The position numbers were made by a program, and so were the translations under genes. From positions 206,646 through 270,645 of the forward strand of contig NZ_JAIOHK010000055.1 in assembly GCF_019913785.1 (NCBI RefSeq): 64,000 bases of DNA, given 5' to 3'. Shown here piece after piece: positions 9,245-17,537 of the stretch (its first letter is position 1; each line of letters opens with the position of its first letter). The notes beneath the pieces were generated by a model. It was not told the origin of the DNA. It ran no database searches and saw nothing but the letters and a program-made list of their open reading frames with translations. This DNA is from Altibacter sp. Lineage in GTDB: Bacteria; Bacteroidota; Bacteroidia; Flavobacteriales; Flavobacteriaceae.

Positions 9245-10281
9245 TAGGCGATAGCCGATTTAATATCTACGATTCTCCAGCGGTCGATCCATCCGGTAAG
9301 TACTTCAGCCCAATCGTCACGATCGTTTAGACAGGGTATTGTTGTAAATTCCTTTCCTCCAACTTCGTGAAATATTTCTGCTCCCTCCATGGCAATTTCC
9401 TCTAGGGTTTCTAGGCAGTCGCTAACAAAGGCCGGAGTAACGATGGCCATTTTTTTAATTCCTGCCTTGCCCAACCGTTCGATGGTTCTATCTGTATAGG
9501 GTTGCAGCCAAGGATCAAAACCCAATCGCGATTGGAACGAAGTTGAATAGGTTCCCGCTTTTAAATTTAATTTTTCAACAACTAATCGCGTTGTTTCAAG
9601 ACATTGGTGCCGATAGCAAAACTGGTGTGCCGGTGAAGGTGTTACACAACACGTTTTGTCAATTTTACAATGCGATTTCGTAATATCCCGCTTGCGAATA
9701 TGCCTCTCGGGGACGCCGTGGTAACTAAACAATAAATGATCGTAGTCCAGTCCCTGAATGGTTTCTGAAATGCTTTTGGAAAGCACTTCAATGTATTCCG
9801 GTTTGTTGTAAAAGGCCGGTAGGGAGCTAATCTCTAGCTGCGGAAAATATTTTTTCTGAAGCGCTTCGATGGCTACTTCAATGGTTTCGGTAGTGGCCAT
9901 GGCGAACTGTGGATATAGTGGAACTACTAAAACCTCATCTACCCCTTTGTCTACCAACTCCTGAAGTCCCTTTTTAAGGGTCATACTGCCGTATCGCATG
10001 GCCAAGGCGATTGGAAGCGTTGTTTTTTGCTGAATTTTTTTCTGAAGCCTTTCAGAAATAACTATCAGCGGAGATCCTTCCTCCCACCATATTTTTTTAT
10101 AGGCAGCAGCCGATTGTTTGGGGCGCGTATTTAAAATAATCCCTCGTACCAATAAGATTCGAGCCCAGCGGGGAACGTCGATTACACGTGGATCCATCAA
10201 AAATTCATCGAGATATCTTTTTACGTCTTTTGGATTGGTGCTGTCCGGTGATCCGAGGTTTACTAGGAGAACTCCCTTCAT
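9244..10281 (-). CDS. hemH: Ferrochelatase (protoporphyrin ferrochelatase)
   Basis: 345 residues from the ATG at 10281 (a TTG nine bases upstream is also in frame, but MKGVLLVNLGSPDS is the classic N-terminus). It inserts Fe2+ into protoporphyrin IX, the last step of haem b synthesis. The metal-site histidine H188 is in FSYHGVPERH, and the conserved block TSFQSRLGFDPWLQPYT is present. Between about 205 and 227 there are five cysteines (C205, C211, C212, C222, C227), an insertion that could hold an iron-sulphur cluster as in some bacterial ferrochelatases. It is transcribed with the MATE gene from a well-formed promoter just upstream. Confidence 0.96.
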   Translation of the reverse strand: MKGVLLVNLGSPDSTNPKDVKRYLDEFLMDPRVIDVPRWARILLVRGIILNTRPKQSAAAYKKIWWEEGSPLIVISERLQKKIQQKTTLPIALAMRYGSMTLKKGLQELVDKGVDEVLVVPLYPQFAMATTETIEVAIEALQKKYFPQLEISSLPAFYNKPEYIEVLSKSISETIQGLDYDHLLFSYHGVPERHIRKRDITKSHCKIDKTCCVTPSPAHQFCYRHQCLETTRLVVEKLNLKAGTYSTSFQSRLGFDPWLQPYTDRTIERLGKAGIKKMAIVTPAFVSDCLETLEEIAMEGAEIFHEVGGKEFTTIPCLNDRDDWAEVLTGWIDRWRIVDIKSAIA

Positions 10282-10300
10282 ATAGTGCAATTTTAAGGTG

Positions 10301-10333
10301 CAAAAGTAATTTTTAATTCACCATAAGACAAAA
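10301..10333 (-). promoter_or_regulatory. Bacteroidetes-type promoter of hemH
   Basis: On the minus strand a -33 box TTTTG (10329-10333) is followed by exactly 20 bases and a -7 box TACTTTTG (10301-10308). This is a full match to the known Bacteroidetes primary sigma consensus TTG-N19-21-TAnnTTTG. The predicted 5' end lies about 15 bases before the hemH ATG. Confidence 0.75.
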
Positions 10334-10372
10334 CTGAGGTACACGAATCGTCTATGGAATGATTGATTTGCT

Positions 10373-11269
10373 CTATGCCGAAAGACTCATCAAATACTTC
10401 TTGGGTGTTGTTCCAAATTTCTTTTTAAAGGCAGAAATAAAATGACTTGCGGTACTATAGCCCACTTTCAGTCCTACTTCGTTTACATTGTGATTTCCTG
10501 TGGCCAATAATTGGCGGGCGACTTCCATCTTATAATCGAATAAGAAACTGAACACCGAATCACCGTATATTTGTTTAAAGCCTTCCTTTAATTTATTTAC
10601 GGGCAATCCAATTTCGTCTGCCAGACCTTGCAGTGTAGGTGGTTCGGCCATTTTAGAAATGACGATCTGTTTGGCCCTTTTAATCTTTATCACATTGACC
10701 TCATCGGCTAAGAAAGGGCATTGTTCTATATCGGCTTCGACCGGACGATTAAAGTACAAACTCAACAATTCGTATGCTTTTCCCTTAAAGTACAAGGGTT
10801 TGATAAGGGGATGCAGGTTATTATTCATCAACTGGTTTAATACAATGGCCATAGAAGGCGTCAGTGGCGCATCTTTATAATATTTCCGATCCTTGTTCTC
10901 GTCACTTAAAAAGGTAATATAGTTGGCCTCACTCGAAAATAACCCGTGAAATTTCTTGATGGGAAGTAATACCGAAATAACCCACGAATTGGGGCCTAAG
11001 GAAAGGTGAAGCGGCAAATCCCTTTGCGGATTGTACAACAATAACGAATGATCTTCCTGAAGCGGTAATCGGTAGTTTCCATCATTGAAGCTGAAACTCG
11101 AAGTTCCTTTCAAACAAAAATGAAACTGAATAAAATGCGAACTTACTTCCCGCTTAAATAACTGACTCCCATGGGTTTCATTATTAAATTTTAGGATAAA
11201 AAAACCATCCTCAATTATAATTTCATCATAGAAACTTTCAGCGACATTTTTCCCAATTGATAAGTCCAT
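10373..11269 (-). CDS. AraC-family transcriptional regulator, PchR-like
   Basis: 298 residues. The N-terminal half is a cupin-like sensing domain; the C-terminal third carries two helix-turn-helix motifs (LQGLADEIGLPVNKLKEGFK and the VNEVGLKVGYSTASHFISAF block), the AraC DNA-binding signature. The spacing and the CPFLADEVNVIKIKRAKQI segment resemble PchR, the siderophore-responsive regulator. It is divergent from hemA with a 183-base shared gap holding two palindromes, so it is a candidate regulator of itself, the hem operon, or both. The ligand is unknown. A perfect inverted repeat sits about 23 bases before its ATG, consistent with autoregulation or iron control. Confidence 0.88.
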   Translation of the reverse strand: MDLSIGKNVAESFYDEIIIEDGFFILKFNNETHGSQLFKREVSSHFIQFHFCLKGTSSFSFNDGNYRLPLQEDHSLLLYNPQRDLPLHLSLGPNSWVISVLLPIKKFHGLFSSEANYITFLSDENKDRKYYKDAPLTPSMAIVLNQLMNNNLHPLIKPLYFKGKAYELLSLYFNRPVEADIEQCPFLADEVNVIKIKRAKQIVISKMAEPPTLQGLADEIGLPVNKLKEGFKQIYGDSVFSFLFDYKMEVARQLLATGNHNVNEVGLKVGYSTASHFISAFKKKFGTTPKKYLMSLSA

Positions 11270-11282
11270 AATTAAATTCTTT

Positions 11283-11301
11283 ATTTAGAATTGTTCTAAA
11301 T
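11283..11301. promoter_or_regulatory. Perfect inverted repeat, ICE/Irr-like operator candidate
   Basis: ATTTAGAATTGTTCTAAAT: eight-base arms around TTG. The core TTTAGAA-N3-TTCTAAA equals the iron control element bound by Irr (Fur family) in alphaproteobacteria. It overlaps a weak -7 match (TAATTTAG on the minus strand) of the AraC gene, where a repressor would act. Identity of the binding protein in this phylum is inference. Confidence 0.5.
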
Positions 11302-11346
11302 TACCAGCTATAAAACACGCCTTGAGCCTACGAAATTAGGGCATTT

Positions 11347-11364
11347 ATATGATATTTATCATAT
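11347..11364. promoter_or_regulatory. FNR/CRP-like palindrome upstream of hemA
   Basis: ATATGATATTTATCATAT: eight-base perfect arms around TT. The inner TGAT-N4-ATCA fits the half sites of FNR/CRP-family regulators. It is centred about 90 bases upstream of the likely hemA transcription start, an activator-type position. Confidence 0.45.
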
Positions 11365-11433
11365 TTTAAGTAAAATTAACAGTCGTCGTTATATTTCATA
11401 CCGCTAGCGTTACTTTTTAAAATATATTGCTTC

Positions 11434-11441
11434 TACATTTG
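11434..11441 (+). promoter_or_regulatory. -7 element of hemA promoter
   Basis: TACATTTG matches the Bacteroidetes -7 consensus and ends 11 bases before the hemA ATG. No TTG is found at the standard -33 spacing, suggesting that an activator is needed. The leader would be very short. Confidence 0.6.
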
Positions 11442-11452
11442 CAGCGTTAGGT

Positions 11453-12721
11453 ATGAAATTAAACGGCAATACACTTAGTTCTTCTTCGGAAGGGAATTTC
11501 TACGCCATCGGGCTCAACTACAAAAAGGCCGATGCCGAAATTCGAGGTCACTTCAGTATTTCTGAAGAAGCTAAACAAGCTATTTTACTACAGGCAAAGG
11601 AAGAAGGAATTGCCTCCTTAAGCGTTATCTCTACCTGCAATCGCACCGAATTATACGGTATTTCCCAACATCCTTTTCAATTGATCAAATTATTGTGCGC
11701 ACACACCAACGGCACGGTAGAAGAATTTGAGAAAGTAGCGTACATCTATAAAAACAAATTGGCTGTATCCCACCTATTCAAGGTGGGTACCGGTTTAGAC
11801 AGCCAGATCTTGGGCGATTTCGAAATTATAAGTCAGTTGCGAAATGGTTTCAGGCAATCTAAGAAGTTAGGAGTGATGGATCCCTTTTTGGAGCGATTAG
11901 CCAATGCAGTGATTCAGGCAAGCAAACGCATAAAGAACGAAACAGAGATTTCTTCGGGAGCAACCTCAGTGAGTTTTGCCGCAGTACAATATATTCTAAA
12001 CCATGTTCCAACTATTTCAGAAAAGAACATTTTACTCTTCGGAACAGGTAAAATTGGTCGAAATACCTGTGAAAATCTTATAAAACATACCAAAAACGAA
12101 CATATTACCCTTATTAACCGCACCAAGATCAAGGCAGAAAAGATCGCCGGGAAGTTCAATTTGGTAGTAAGAGACTATGCCGATATTCAAAGTGAGATTG
12201 CAAAAAGTGATGTGCTTATTGTTGCTACAGGGGCTCAAAACCCAACGATTTCAAAAGAATTACTATTCCTAAAAAAGCCGCTACTCATTTTGGATCTTTC
12301 CATTCCGAAGAATGTATCCGATTCGGTGACTGAAAACGAATTCGTAACCTTAGTTCATCTGGACAACCTTTCAACCGTAACCGACAAAACCATGGAACGG
12401 CGTGCCTCGCAAATTCCCCTAGCGGAAGGCATCATAGAAGAAATTGAAACTGAATTCAATACCTGGGCCGAAAACAGAAAGTTTGCTCCTACTATCAAGG
12501 CACTCAAGCTGAAATTGGCCGAAATAAAAGCCGGAGAAATTGATTTTCAACGGAAAAAAATTCCTCATTTTAACGAAGCACAGGCCGAACTTATCAGCAA
12601 TCGTCTCATTCAGAAGATAACCACTCATTTTGCGAATCATTTAAAAGACGACACGGTTTCAACCCCGGAAAGTATCGAATTGATCAAAAAAGTGTTTCAA
12701 CTTCAAAATGCCGAAGTGTGA
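11453..12721 (+). CDS. hemA: Glutamyl-tRNA reductase
   Basis: 422 residues. It reduces the glutamate of Glu-tRNA to glutamate-1-semialdehyde with NADPH, the first committed step of C5-pathway haem synthesis. The catalytic cysteine C62 is in VISTCNRTELYG. The Rossmann NADPH domain starts near LLFGTGKIGRNTCENL, and the C-terminal helical dimerisation domain follows. First gene of the hem operon; it overlaps hemC by four bases (GTGA). An N-terminal extension of about 15 residues precedes the usual start of the fold. The GSA aminomutase hemL is not in this window. Confidence 0.97.
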   Translation: MKLNGNTLSSSSEGNFYAIGLNYKKADAEIRGHFSISEEAKQAILLQAKEEGIASLSVISTCNRTELYGISQHPFQLIKLLCAHTNGTVEEFEKVAYIYKNKLAVSHLFKVGTGLDSQILGDFEIISQLRNGFRQSKKLGVMDPFLERLANAVIQASKRIKNETEISSGATSVSFAAVQYILNHVPTISEKNILLFGTGKIGRNTCENLIKHTKNEHITLINRTKIKAEKIAGKFNLVVRDYADIQSEIAKSDVLIVATGAQNPTISKELLFLKKPLLILDLSIPKNVSDSVTENEFVTLVHLDNLSTVTDKTMERRASQIPLAEGIIEEIETEFNTWAENRKFAPTIKALKLKLAEIKAGEIDFQRKKIPHFNEAQAELISNRLIQKITTHFANHLKDDTVSTPESIELIKKVFQLQNAEV

Positions 12722-13626
12722 AAAAGCTTATACGAATTGGTACACGCGACAGTCAATTGGCCATGTGGCAAGCCACTACTGTACAGAAAAAACTTGAAAA
12801 ACTCGGATTTCCAACTCAATTAGTTCCGGTAAAGTCTACTGGGGATCTAATTCTGGACAAACCGCTCTATGAGTTGGGTATAACGGGAATTTTTACAAAG
12901 ACTTTGGATGTGGCCATGCTGTCCGGAACTGTCGATATTGCTGTCCATAGCATGAAAGATGTCCCCACCTTGCTGCCAAACGGCATTGTGCAAACCGCGG
13001 TGCTAGAGCGCGCTTCCTTCGACGATATCCTAGTTACAAATAGCATTTTCGAACCTTCAAAAAATTGTACGGTCGCTACCGGCAGCCTTCGCAGAAAGGC
13101 CCAGTGGTTACATAGATACCCACATCACAAAGTCGTGGACCTACGCGGGAATGTAAATACGCGTTTGCAGAAATTGACAGACAACCAATGGGATGGGGCC
13201 ATTTTTGCAAAAGCAGGTCTTGAACGGATTGATGTCTTGCCAACAAACCATACCCTCCTCGATTGGATGGTTCCAGCTCCGGCACAGGGCGCAATGGTAA
13301 TTGTAGCACTAGAAGATGACAGCTATTGTAAAGCGGCTACCGCAAATTTAAATGATCGAAATTCCGAAATCTGTACGCATATAGAACGTGAGTTTCTGCG
13401 CACTCTCGAAGGAGGCTGTACCGCGCCTATTGGTGCAATTGCCGAAATTGAAGGATCGGAAGTACACTTTAAAGGCGTGCTACTTTCTTTAGATGGCAAA
13501 ACCAAGTTGGAAACTGAAAAAAGAATTCCATTAGACCGGTACAGTACTTTTGGAAAAGAGTGTGCAAACGAAATATTGGAGCAGGGCGGAGCCAATTTGA
13601 TGAAATTGATAAAAGATGGAAGGTAG
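12718..13626 (+). CDS. hemC: Hydroxymethylbilane synthase (porphobilinogen deaminase)
   Basis: 302 residues. It joins four porphobilinogens into hydroxymethylbilane. It begins with GTG overlapping the hemA TGA, giving (M)KKLIRIGTRDSQLAMWQA, the standard N-terminus. The dipyrromethane cofactor cysteine is C234 in LEGGCTAPIGA. The conserved VHSMKDVPT and TGSLRRKAQ blocks are present. It overlaps hemD by eleven bases, so the operon is translationally coupled here. Confidence 0.97.
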   Translation: MKKLIRIGTRDSQLAMWQATTVQKKLEKLGFPTQLVPVKSTGDLILDKPLYELGITGIFTKTLDVAMLSGTVDIAVHSMKDVPTLLPNGIVQTAVLERASFDDILVTNSIFEPSKNCTVATGSLRRKAQWLHRYPHHKVVDLRGNVNTRLQKLTDNQWDGAIFAKAGLERIDVLPTNHTLLDWMVPAPAQGAMVIVALEDDSYCKAATANLNDRNSEICTHIEREFLRTLEGGCTAPIGAIAEIEGSEVHFKGVLLSLDGKTKLETEKRIPLDRYSTFGKECANEILEQGGANLMKLIKDGR

Positions 13627-14305
13627 AATCAGTTCGAAGCGCGTTCTTTCTACTAAATTGTTGTCTGAACCTCAAAAAAAGATTTTCACAGACGCGAAGA
13701 TAGAGCCGGTTGCTTACGACGCTATCCAAATCGAATTTCTCGATTTTGAAACACCAGCAACGATTAAAAATGCAATTTTTACCAGTAAGAATGCCGTTTA
13801 TTCTTTGAAAAATTCAACAGCTAATACGCTTTTCGGTCAAATACAAGATTGTTATTGTGTTGGAAAAAACACAAGAGCACTTTTGGAAGAAATTGGTCAA
13901 AAAGTGACAAAAACCACTGAATATGCCTCAGAATTAGCGAATTTTATCGTAAAAGAGCGTAAAAATGAAGTGTTTTATTTTTTCTGTGGCAATCTGCGAA
14001 GCGATGAGATTCCAACCAGGCTAAAAAACGCGAAAATTGATTGTTTTGAAGTAAAAACTTATAAAACCGAGCTAAATTCCGTCAAATTTGAACAAAAATG
14101 GGGTTATATCCTGTTTTTTAGTCCGAGTGGCGTACAGAGTTTTATTGCTGAAAACAATTTGAACGATGCAACGGCCATTTGTATTGGTACTACCACAGCT
14201 TCCGAAGCAAAAAAACATACAAAAAATGTATGCATTGCCGAAGAAACAACGATAGATAGTGTGATTGCAAAAGCGATTTCGCTTGTAAATGAAAGTAATA
14301 TTTAA
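13616..14305 (+). CDS. hemD: Uroporphyrinogen-III synthase
   Basis: 229 residues. It cyclises hydroxymethylbilane with inversion of ring D. The family is poorly conserved, but [12 protein letters not shown] near residue 56, the ending [10 protein letters not shown] and the [11 protein letters not shown] block are recognisable. Position between hemC and hemE supports the call. The ATG lies inside the last codons of hemC. The sequence is more AT-rich and lysine-rich than the flanking hem genes, as is common for hemD. Confidence 0.92.
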   Translation: MEGRISSKRVLSTKLLSEPQKKIFTDAKIEPVAYDAIQIEFLDFETPATIKNAIFTSKNAVYSLKNSTANTLFGQIQDCYCVGKNTRALLEEIGQKVTKTTEYASELANFIVKERKNEVFYFFCGNLRSDEIPTRLKNAKIDCFEVKTYKTELNSVKFEQKWGYILFFSPSGVQSFIAENNLNDATAICIGTTTASEAKKHTKNVCIAEETTIDSVIAKAISLVNESNI

Positions 14306-14334
14306 ACGAATTCGCACCTAGGCGAACTGACCTT

Positions 14335-15366
14335 ATGATTAAAAACGATTTATTTCTAAAAGCTTTAAACGGAGAAACCGTAGATCGCCCACCTGTTTGG
14401 ATGATGCGCCAAGCCGGCCGTTATTTACCCGAGTTCATGGCATTAAAAGATAAATACGATTTCTTTACCCGCTGTCAAACACCGGAACTGGCCAGTGAAA
14501 TTACCGTACAACCTATTCGTCGGTATGGCATGGACGCCGCTATTTTATTCAGTGATATTTTGGTCATTCCTCAGGCCATGAACATTCATGTTGAAATGAA
14601 GCCGGGTGTTGGGCCGTGGTTGCCGGAACCTATTCGTTCACAAAAAGACCTGGATCGAGTGATCGTTCCAAACATTGAAGACACTTTAGGGTATGTCATG
14701 GAAGCAATACAAATGACCAAGGAAAAGCTGAACGATGAAGTCCCATTAATTGGTTTCGCAGGAAGTCCCTGGACCATTTTGTGTTATTGCGTACAAGGGC
14801 AGGGCAGTAAAAACTTCGATATAGCCAAGGAATTTTGTTTTACAAAACCTTTGTTGGCACATGCGTTACTTCAGAAAATAACAGACACAACCATACTGTA
14901 TTTAAAAGAGAAAGTAAAGGCCGGGGTCAATGCGGTGCAGCTTTTTGACAGTTGGGGTGGGATGCTATCCCCTGTCGATTATCAGGAATTTAGTTGGCAA
15001 TATATGCAGCAAATAATCGATGCTTTAAAAGACGAAACTCAGGTAATCGCCTTCGGAAAAGGATGCTGGTTCGCCTTGGATACGATGGCAAAAAGCGGTG
15101 CATCGGCATTGGGAATTGATTGGAACTGTTCTCCAAGAAATGCGCGGTATTTAAGTGGGGGGCAAATTACACTACAAGGTAATTTTGATCCTACAAGATT
15201 GTTTAGCCCTCCTTCAGAAATTAAAAAAATGGTGACTCAGATGATCAACGAATTTGGGAAAGATCGTTATATCGTAAATTTAGGCCACGGTATTTTACCA
15301 AACACCCCTTTGGAAAATGCAGCTGCATTTATCCAGGCGGTAAAAGAATACAAAGCCGAAGCGTGA
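14335..15366 (+). CDS. hemE: Uroporphyrinogen decarboxylase
   Basis: 343 residues. It decarboxylates the four acetate side chains of uroporphyrinogen III to give coproporphyrinogen III. The signature [16 protein letters not shown] lies near the N-terminus, and [16 protein letters not shown] and [19 protein letters not shown] are also present. The length is normal. A short hairpin (TTCGC-N6-GCGAA) sits in the 29-base gap after hemD. It overlaps the following DUF6973 gene by four bases. Confidence 0.97.
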   Translation: MIKNDLFLKALNGETVDRPPVWMMRQAGRYLPEFMALKDKYDFFTRCQTPELASEITVQPIRRYGMDAAILFSDILVIPQAMNIHVEMKPGVGPWLPEPIRSQKDLDRVIVPNIEDTLGYVMEAIQMTKEKLNDEVPLIGFAGSPWTILCYCVQGQGSKNFDIAKEFCFTKPLLAHALLQKITDTTILYLKEKVKAGVNAVQLFDSWGGMLSPVDYQEFSWQYMQQIIDALKDETQVIAFGKGCWFALDTMAKSGASALGIDWNCSPRNARYLSGGQITLQGNFDPTRLFSPPSEIKKMVTQMINEFGKDRYIVNLGHGILPNTPLENAAAFIQAVKEYKAEA

Positions 15367-15857
15367 ACATTTGGGTGCGAATTAAACAATTAAGTATAAA
15401 ACAGCTTTTACAGTTGGCGTTTTTGTTTGCCCGAAAGCCACTTTATATACAACCGACGATTCGCGCTACGAAAGAGACCATGAAGTTATGTGATGCTAAG
15501 TTCGGAAGGGCTCATCACAAGAGCAATCGAAGTAATGCATTCCGACATGCACTTTGGAATTATTTAATATGTCGAAATATATTAAAAATTGCGAAAAACA
15601 GTCAAAAAGCTTTGATTTGGGCCGAAAAAGTGACAAAAACCTATGAAAAAGTAACAAATAACAACATTTTGGACGAGGTGATGGATTTACACAATAATGA
15701 GATAGGAAGAAAGGTCTTTTTTGAGCAAAAAAGTCTAAAACTGACTGAAATCGATCGTTTTTTGGAAGAAAAATTGCAAAAAGCGATAAAAATTGTCCAA
15801 ATTGAAGATATAAACAATGCAGAAGGCCAATTGGTCTATATTTTAGAAAAATGGTAA
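15363..15857 (+). CDS. DUF6973-type protein embedded in the hem operon
   Basis: 164 residues, no characterised function. It starts with GTG overlapping the hemE TGA. The motif [15 protein letters not shown] and the later [10 protein letters not shown] resemble DUF6973, where conserved N, H and D/N residues suggest an enzyme-like or metal site. It is Lys/Asn-rich, has no signal peptide and no membrane segment. Its end overlaps the EI24 gene by seven bases. Cotranscription with six haem genes is clear; a role in tetrapyrrole metabolism is only inferred from that. Confidence 0.75.
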   Translation: MNIWVRIKQLSIKQLLQLAFLFARKPLYIQPTIRATKETMKLCDAKFGRAHHKSNRSNAFRHALWNYLICRNILKIAKNSQKALIWAEKVTKTYEKVTNNNILDEVMDLHNNEIGRKVFFEQKSLKLTEIDRFLEEKLQKAIKIVQIEDINNAEGQLVYILEKW

Positions 15858-16624
15858 AGAATATTTTAAAAGGCATACAGGCGTATGGAGGCACCTTCCA
15901 ACTAATTTCGAAGTTGGGATTGTGGAAGTATTTTGGCATCCCCATGCTTATCAGTTTTCTAACAGCGCTGCTCATTGGGGTGACCGCATGGACCTTGTCT
16001 GATAATATAGGAGGGCTTATTGCCAAAGCGTGGTTTTGGGAATGGGGTGCAGAAACCTTCCGAAGCATTGGTGATATTCTTGGAGCTATTTTGGTGATTG
16101 TTGTTGGTTTGGTAGTATACAAACACATTGTAATGGCATTGAGTGCTCCCTTTATGAGCCCCGTTTCCGAAAAGATTGAAGCACATATAACCGGAATCAC
16201 ACACACGCACAGAAAGTCGTCCAATATGGCGCAATTATGGCGTGGGATACGAATAAACATTCGGAATTTACTTATGGAGTTATTGTTAACCATTCCTATT
16301 TTTATCTTGGGGTTTATACCCATTATTGGTTTCCTATCGTCTATTTTATTGTTTTTAGTGCAGTCGTATTACGCCGGTTTCGGAAATATGGACTACACCT
16401 TGGAGCGGCATTTTGAAGTAGGAGAGAGTGTAAAATTCGTAAAACAAAATAGGGGTGTGGCCGTGGGGAATGGTATCATTTTCATGTTAATGCTGCTAAT
16501 TCCCGTTATTGGGATCATTTTAGTCTTACCGCTTTCGGTAACTGCAGCAAGTACGGAAACAGTCCGGATTTTAAAGGAAACTAAAAAACTAAACGCGCCC
16601 GAATCTATTTCAAAAATAGCATGA
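15851..16624 (+). CDS. EI24 domain integral membrane protein
   Basis: 257 residues with four or more hydrophobic segments (about 29-50, 75-98, 140-172, 207-232), the pattern of the EI24/CysZ-like family. The segment VVVGLVVYKHIVMALSAPFM and the loop MSPVSEKIEAHITGI are typical of bacterial EI24 proteins. CysZ imports sulphate, but the residues needed to call that activity cannot be checked here. It is enclosed between hemE and hemF with overlaps at both ends (ATGA with hemF), so it is expressed at the same time as haem synthesis. Handling of a porphyrin or related metabolite is a hypothesis only. Confidence 0.82.
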   Translation: MVKNILKGIQAYGGTFQLISKLGLWKYFGIPMLISFLTALLIGVTAWTLSDNIGGLIAKAWFWEWGAETFRSIGDILGAILVIVVGLVVYKHIVMALSAPFMSPVSEKIEAHITGITHTHRKSSNMAQLWRGIRINIRNLLMELLLTIPIFILGFIPIIGFLSSILLFLVQSYYAGFGNMDYTLERHFEVGESVKFVKQNRGVAVGNGIIFMLMLLIPVIGIILVLPLSVTAASTETVRILKETKKLNAPESISKIA

Positions 16625-17523
16625 AAGAACAATTTGTCAATTATATACGAAATCTTCAAGACACCATTACATCCGGTTTAGAAGCTGAGGATGGTAAGGC
16701 GGTGTTTAAAGAAGACCTTTGGGAACGCCCTGAAGGGGGTGGCGGTCGTACTCGGGTGATCGAAAACGGGGCTGTATTTGAAAAAGGAGGCGTGAATATT
16801 AGTGAAGTTCACGGTGAATTGCCTAAATCGATGCAGGAATACTTCGGAGTTACCGATGCGAATTTCTTTGCCTGTGGATTGAGCCTGGTTTTGCATCCAA
16901 AAAATCCATTTGTACCGACCGTTCATGCCAATTGGCGTTATTTCGAGCTTTATAACAACCAAGGCAATATAGTTGAACAATGGTTTGGTGGCGGGCAGGA
17001 TTTAACGCCCTATTATTTATTTGAAGCGGACGCGGCTCATTTTCATACCATTTGCAAGCGTGCCTGTGATGCGCATAATTCTGAATTTTATTCCACCTAT
17101 AAAAAGCGCTGCGATGAATACTTTTATAATGCACATCGCAATGAAGCTCGCGGTATTGGCGGGCTATTCTTCGACTATCTGAAGGCAACAGACACCATGA
17201 ATATGCAAGACTGGTATAATTTCGTAACCTCAGTGGGCGATAGCTTTCTCGAAAGTTACCTTCCTATCGTGGAACAAAGAAAAAATACCCCTTATACTTC
17301 TCAACATAAGGACTGGCAAGAGATTCGGCGGGGTCGCTATGTCGAATTCAACCTGGTGCATGACAAGGGAACCTTATTCGGTTTAAAAACCAATGGTCGC
17401 ATTGAAAGTATTTTAATGAGTCTGCCACCGCATGTACAGTGGCGTTACGACTACCATCCCGAACCGGGAAGTGAGGAAGAAAAATTAATTCGGGTGTTGA
17501 AAAACCCAAAAAACTGGATCTAG
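16621..17523 (+). CDS. hemF: Oxygen-dependent coproporphyrinogen III oxidase
   Basis: 300 residues. It converts coproporphyrinogen III to protoporphyrinogen IX with O2, without a flavin or a fixed metal. Signatures: RPEGGGGRTRVIENG near the N-terminus, HANWRYFEL, WFGGGQDLTPYYLFE, and RGIGGLFFDYL. The C-terminal block GRYVEFNLVHDKGTLFGL is intact. Presence of the aerobic enzyme implies growth with oxygen. An anaerobic HemN is not in the window. It starts at the ATGA shared with the EI24 gene. Confidence 0.97.
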   Translation: MKEQFVNYIRNLQDTITSGLEAEDGKAVFKEDLWERPEGGGGRTRVIENGAVFEKGGVNISEVHGELPKSMQEYFGVTDANFFACGLSLVLHPKNPFVPTVHANWRYFELYNNQGNIVEQWFGGGQDLTPYYLFEADAAHFHTICKRACDAHNSEFYSTYKKRCDEYFYNAHRNEARGIGGLFFDYLKATDTMNMQDWYNFVTSVGDSFLESYLPIVEQRKNTPYTSQHKDWQEIRRGRYVEFNLVHDKGTLFGLKTNGRIESILMSLPPHVQWRYDYHPEPGSEEEKLIRVLKNPKNWI

Positions 17524-17537
17524 AAAATTATATAACT

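Noticed and set aside
15496..16323. 275-codon minus-strand frame opposite DUF6973/EI24
   Set aside because: It is antisense to two well-supported overlapping genes of the hem operon and shows no domain.
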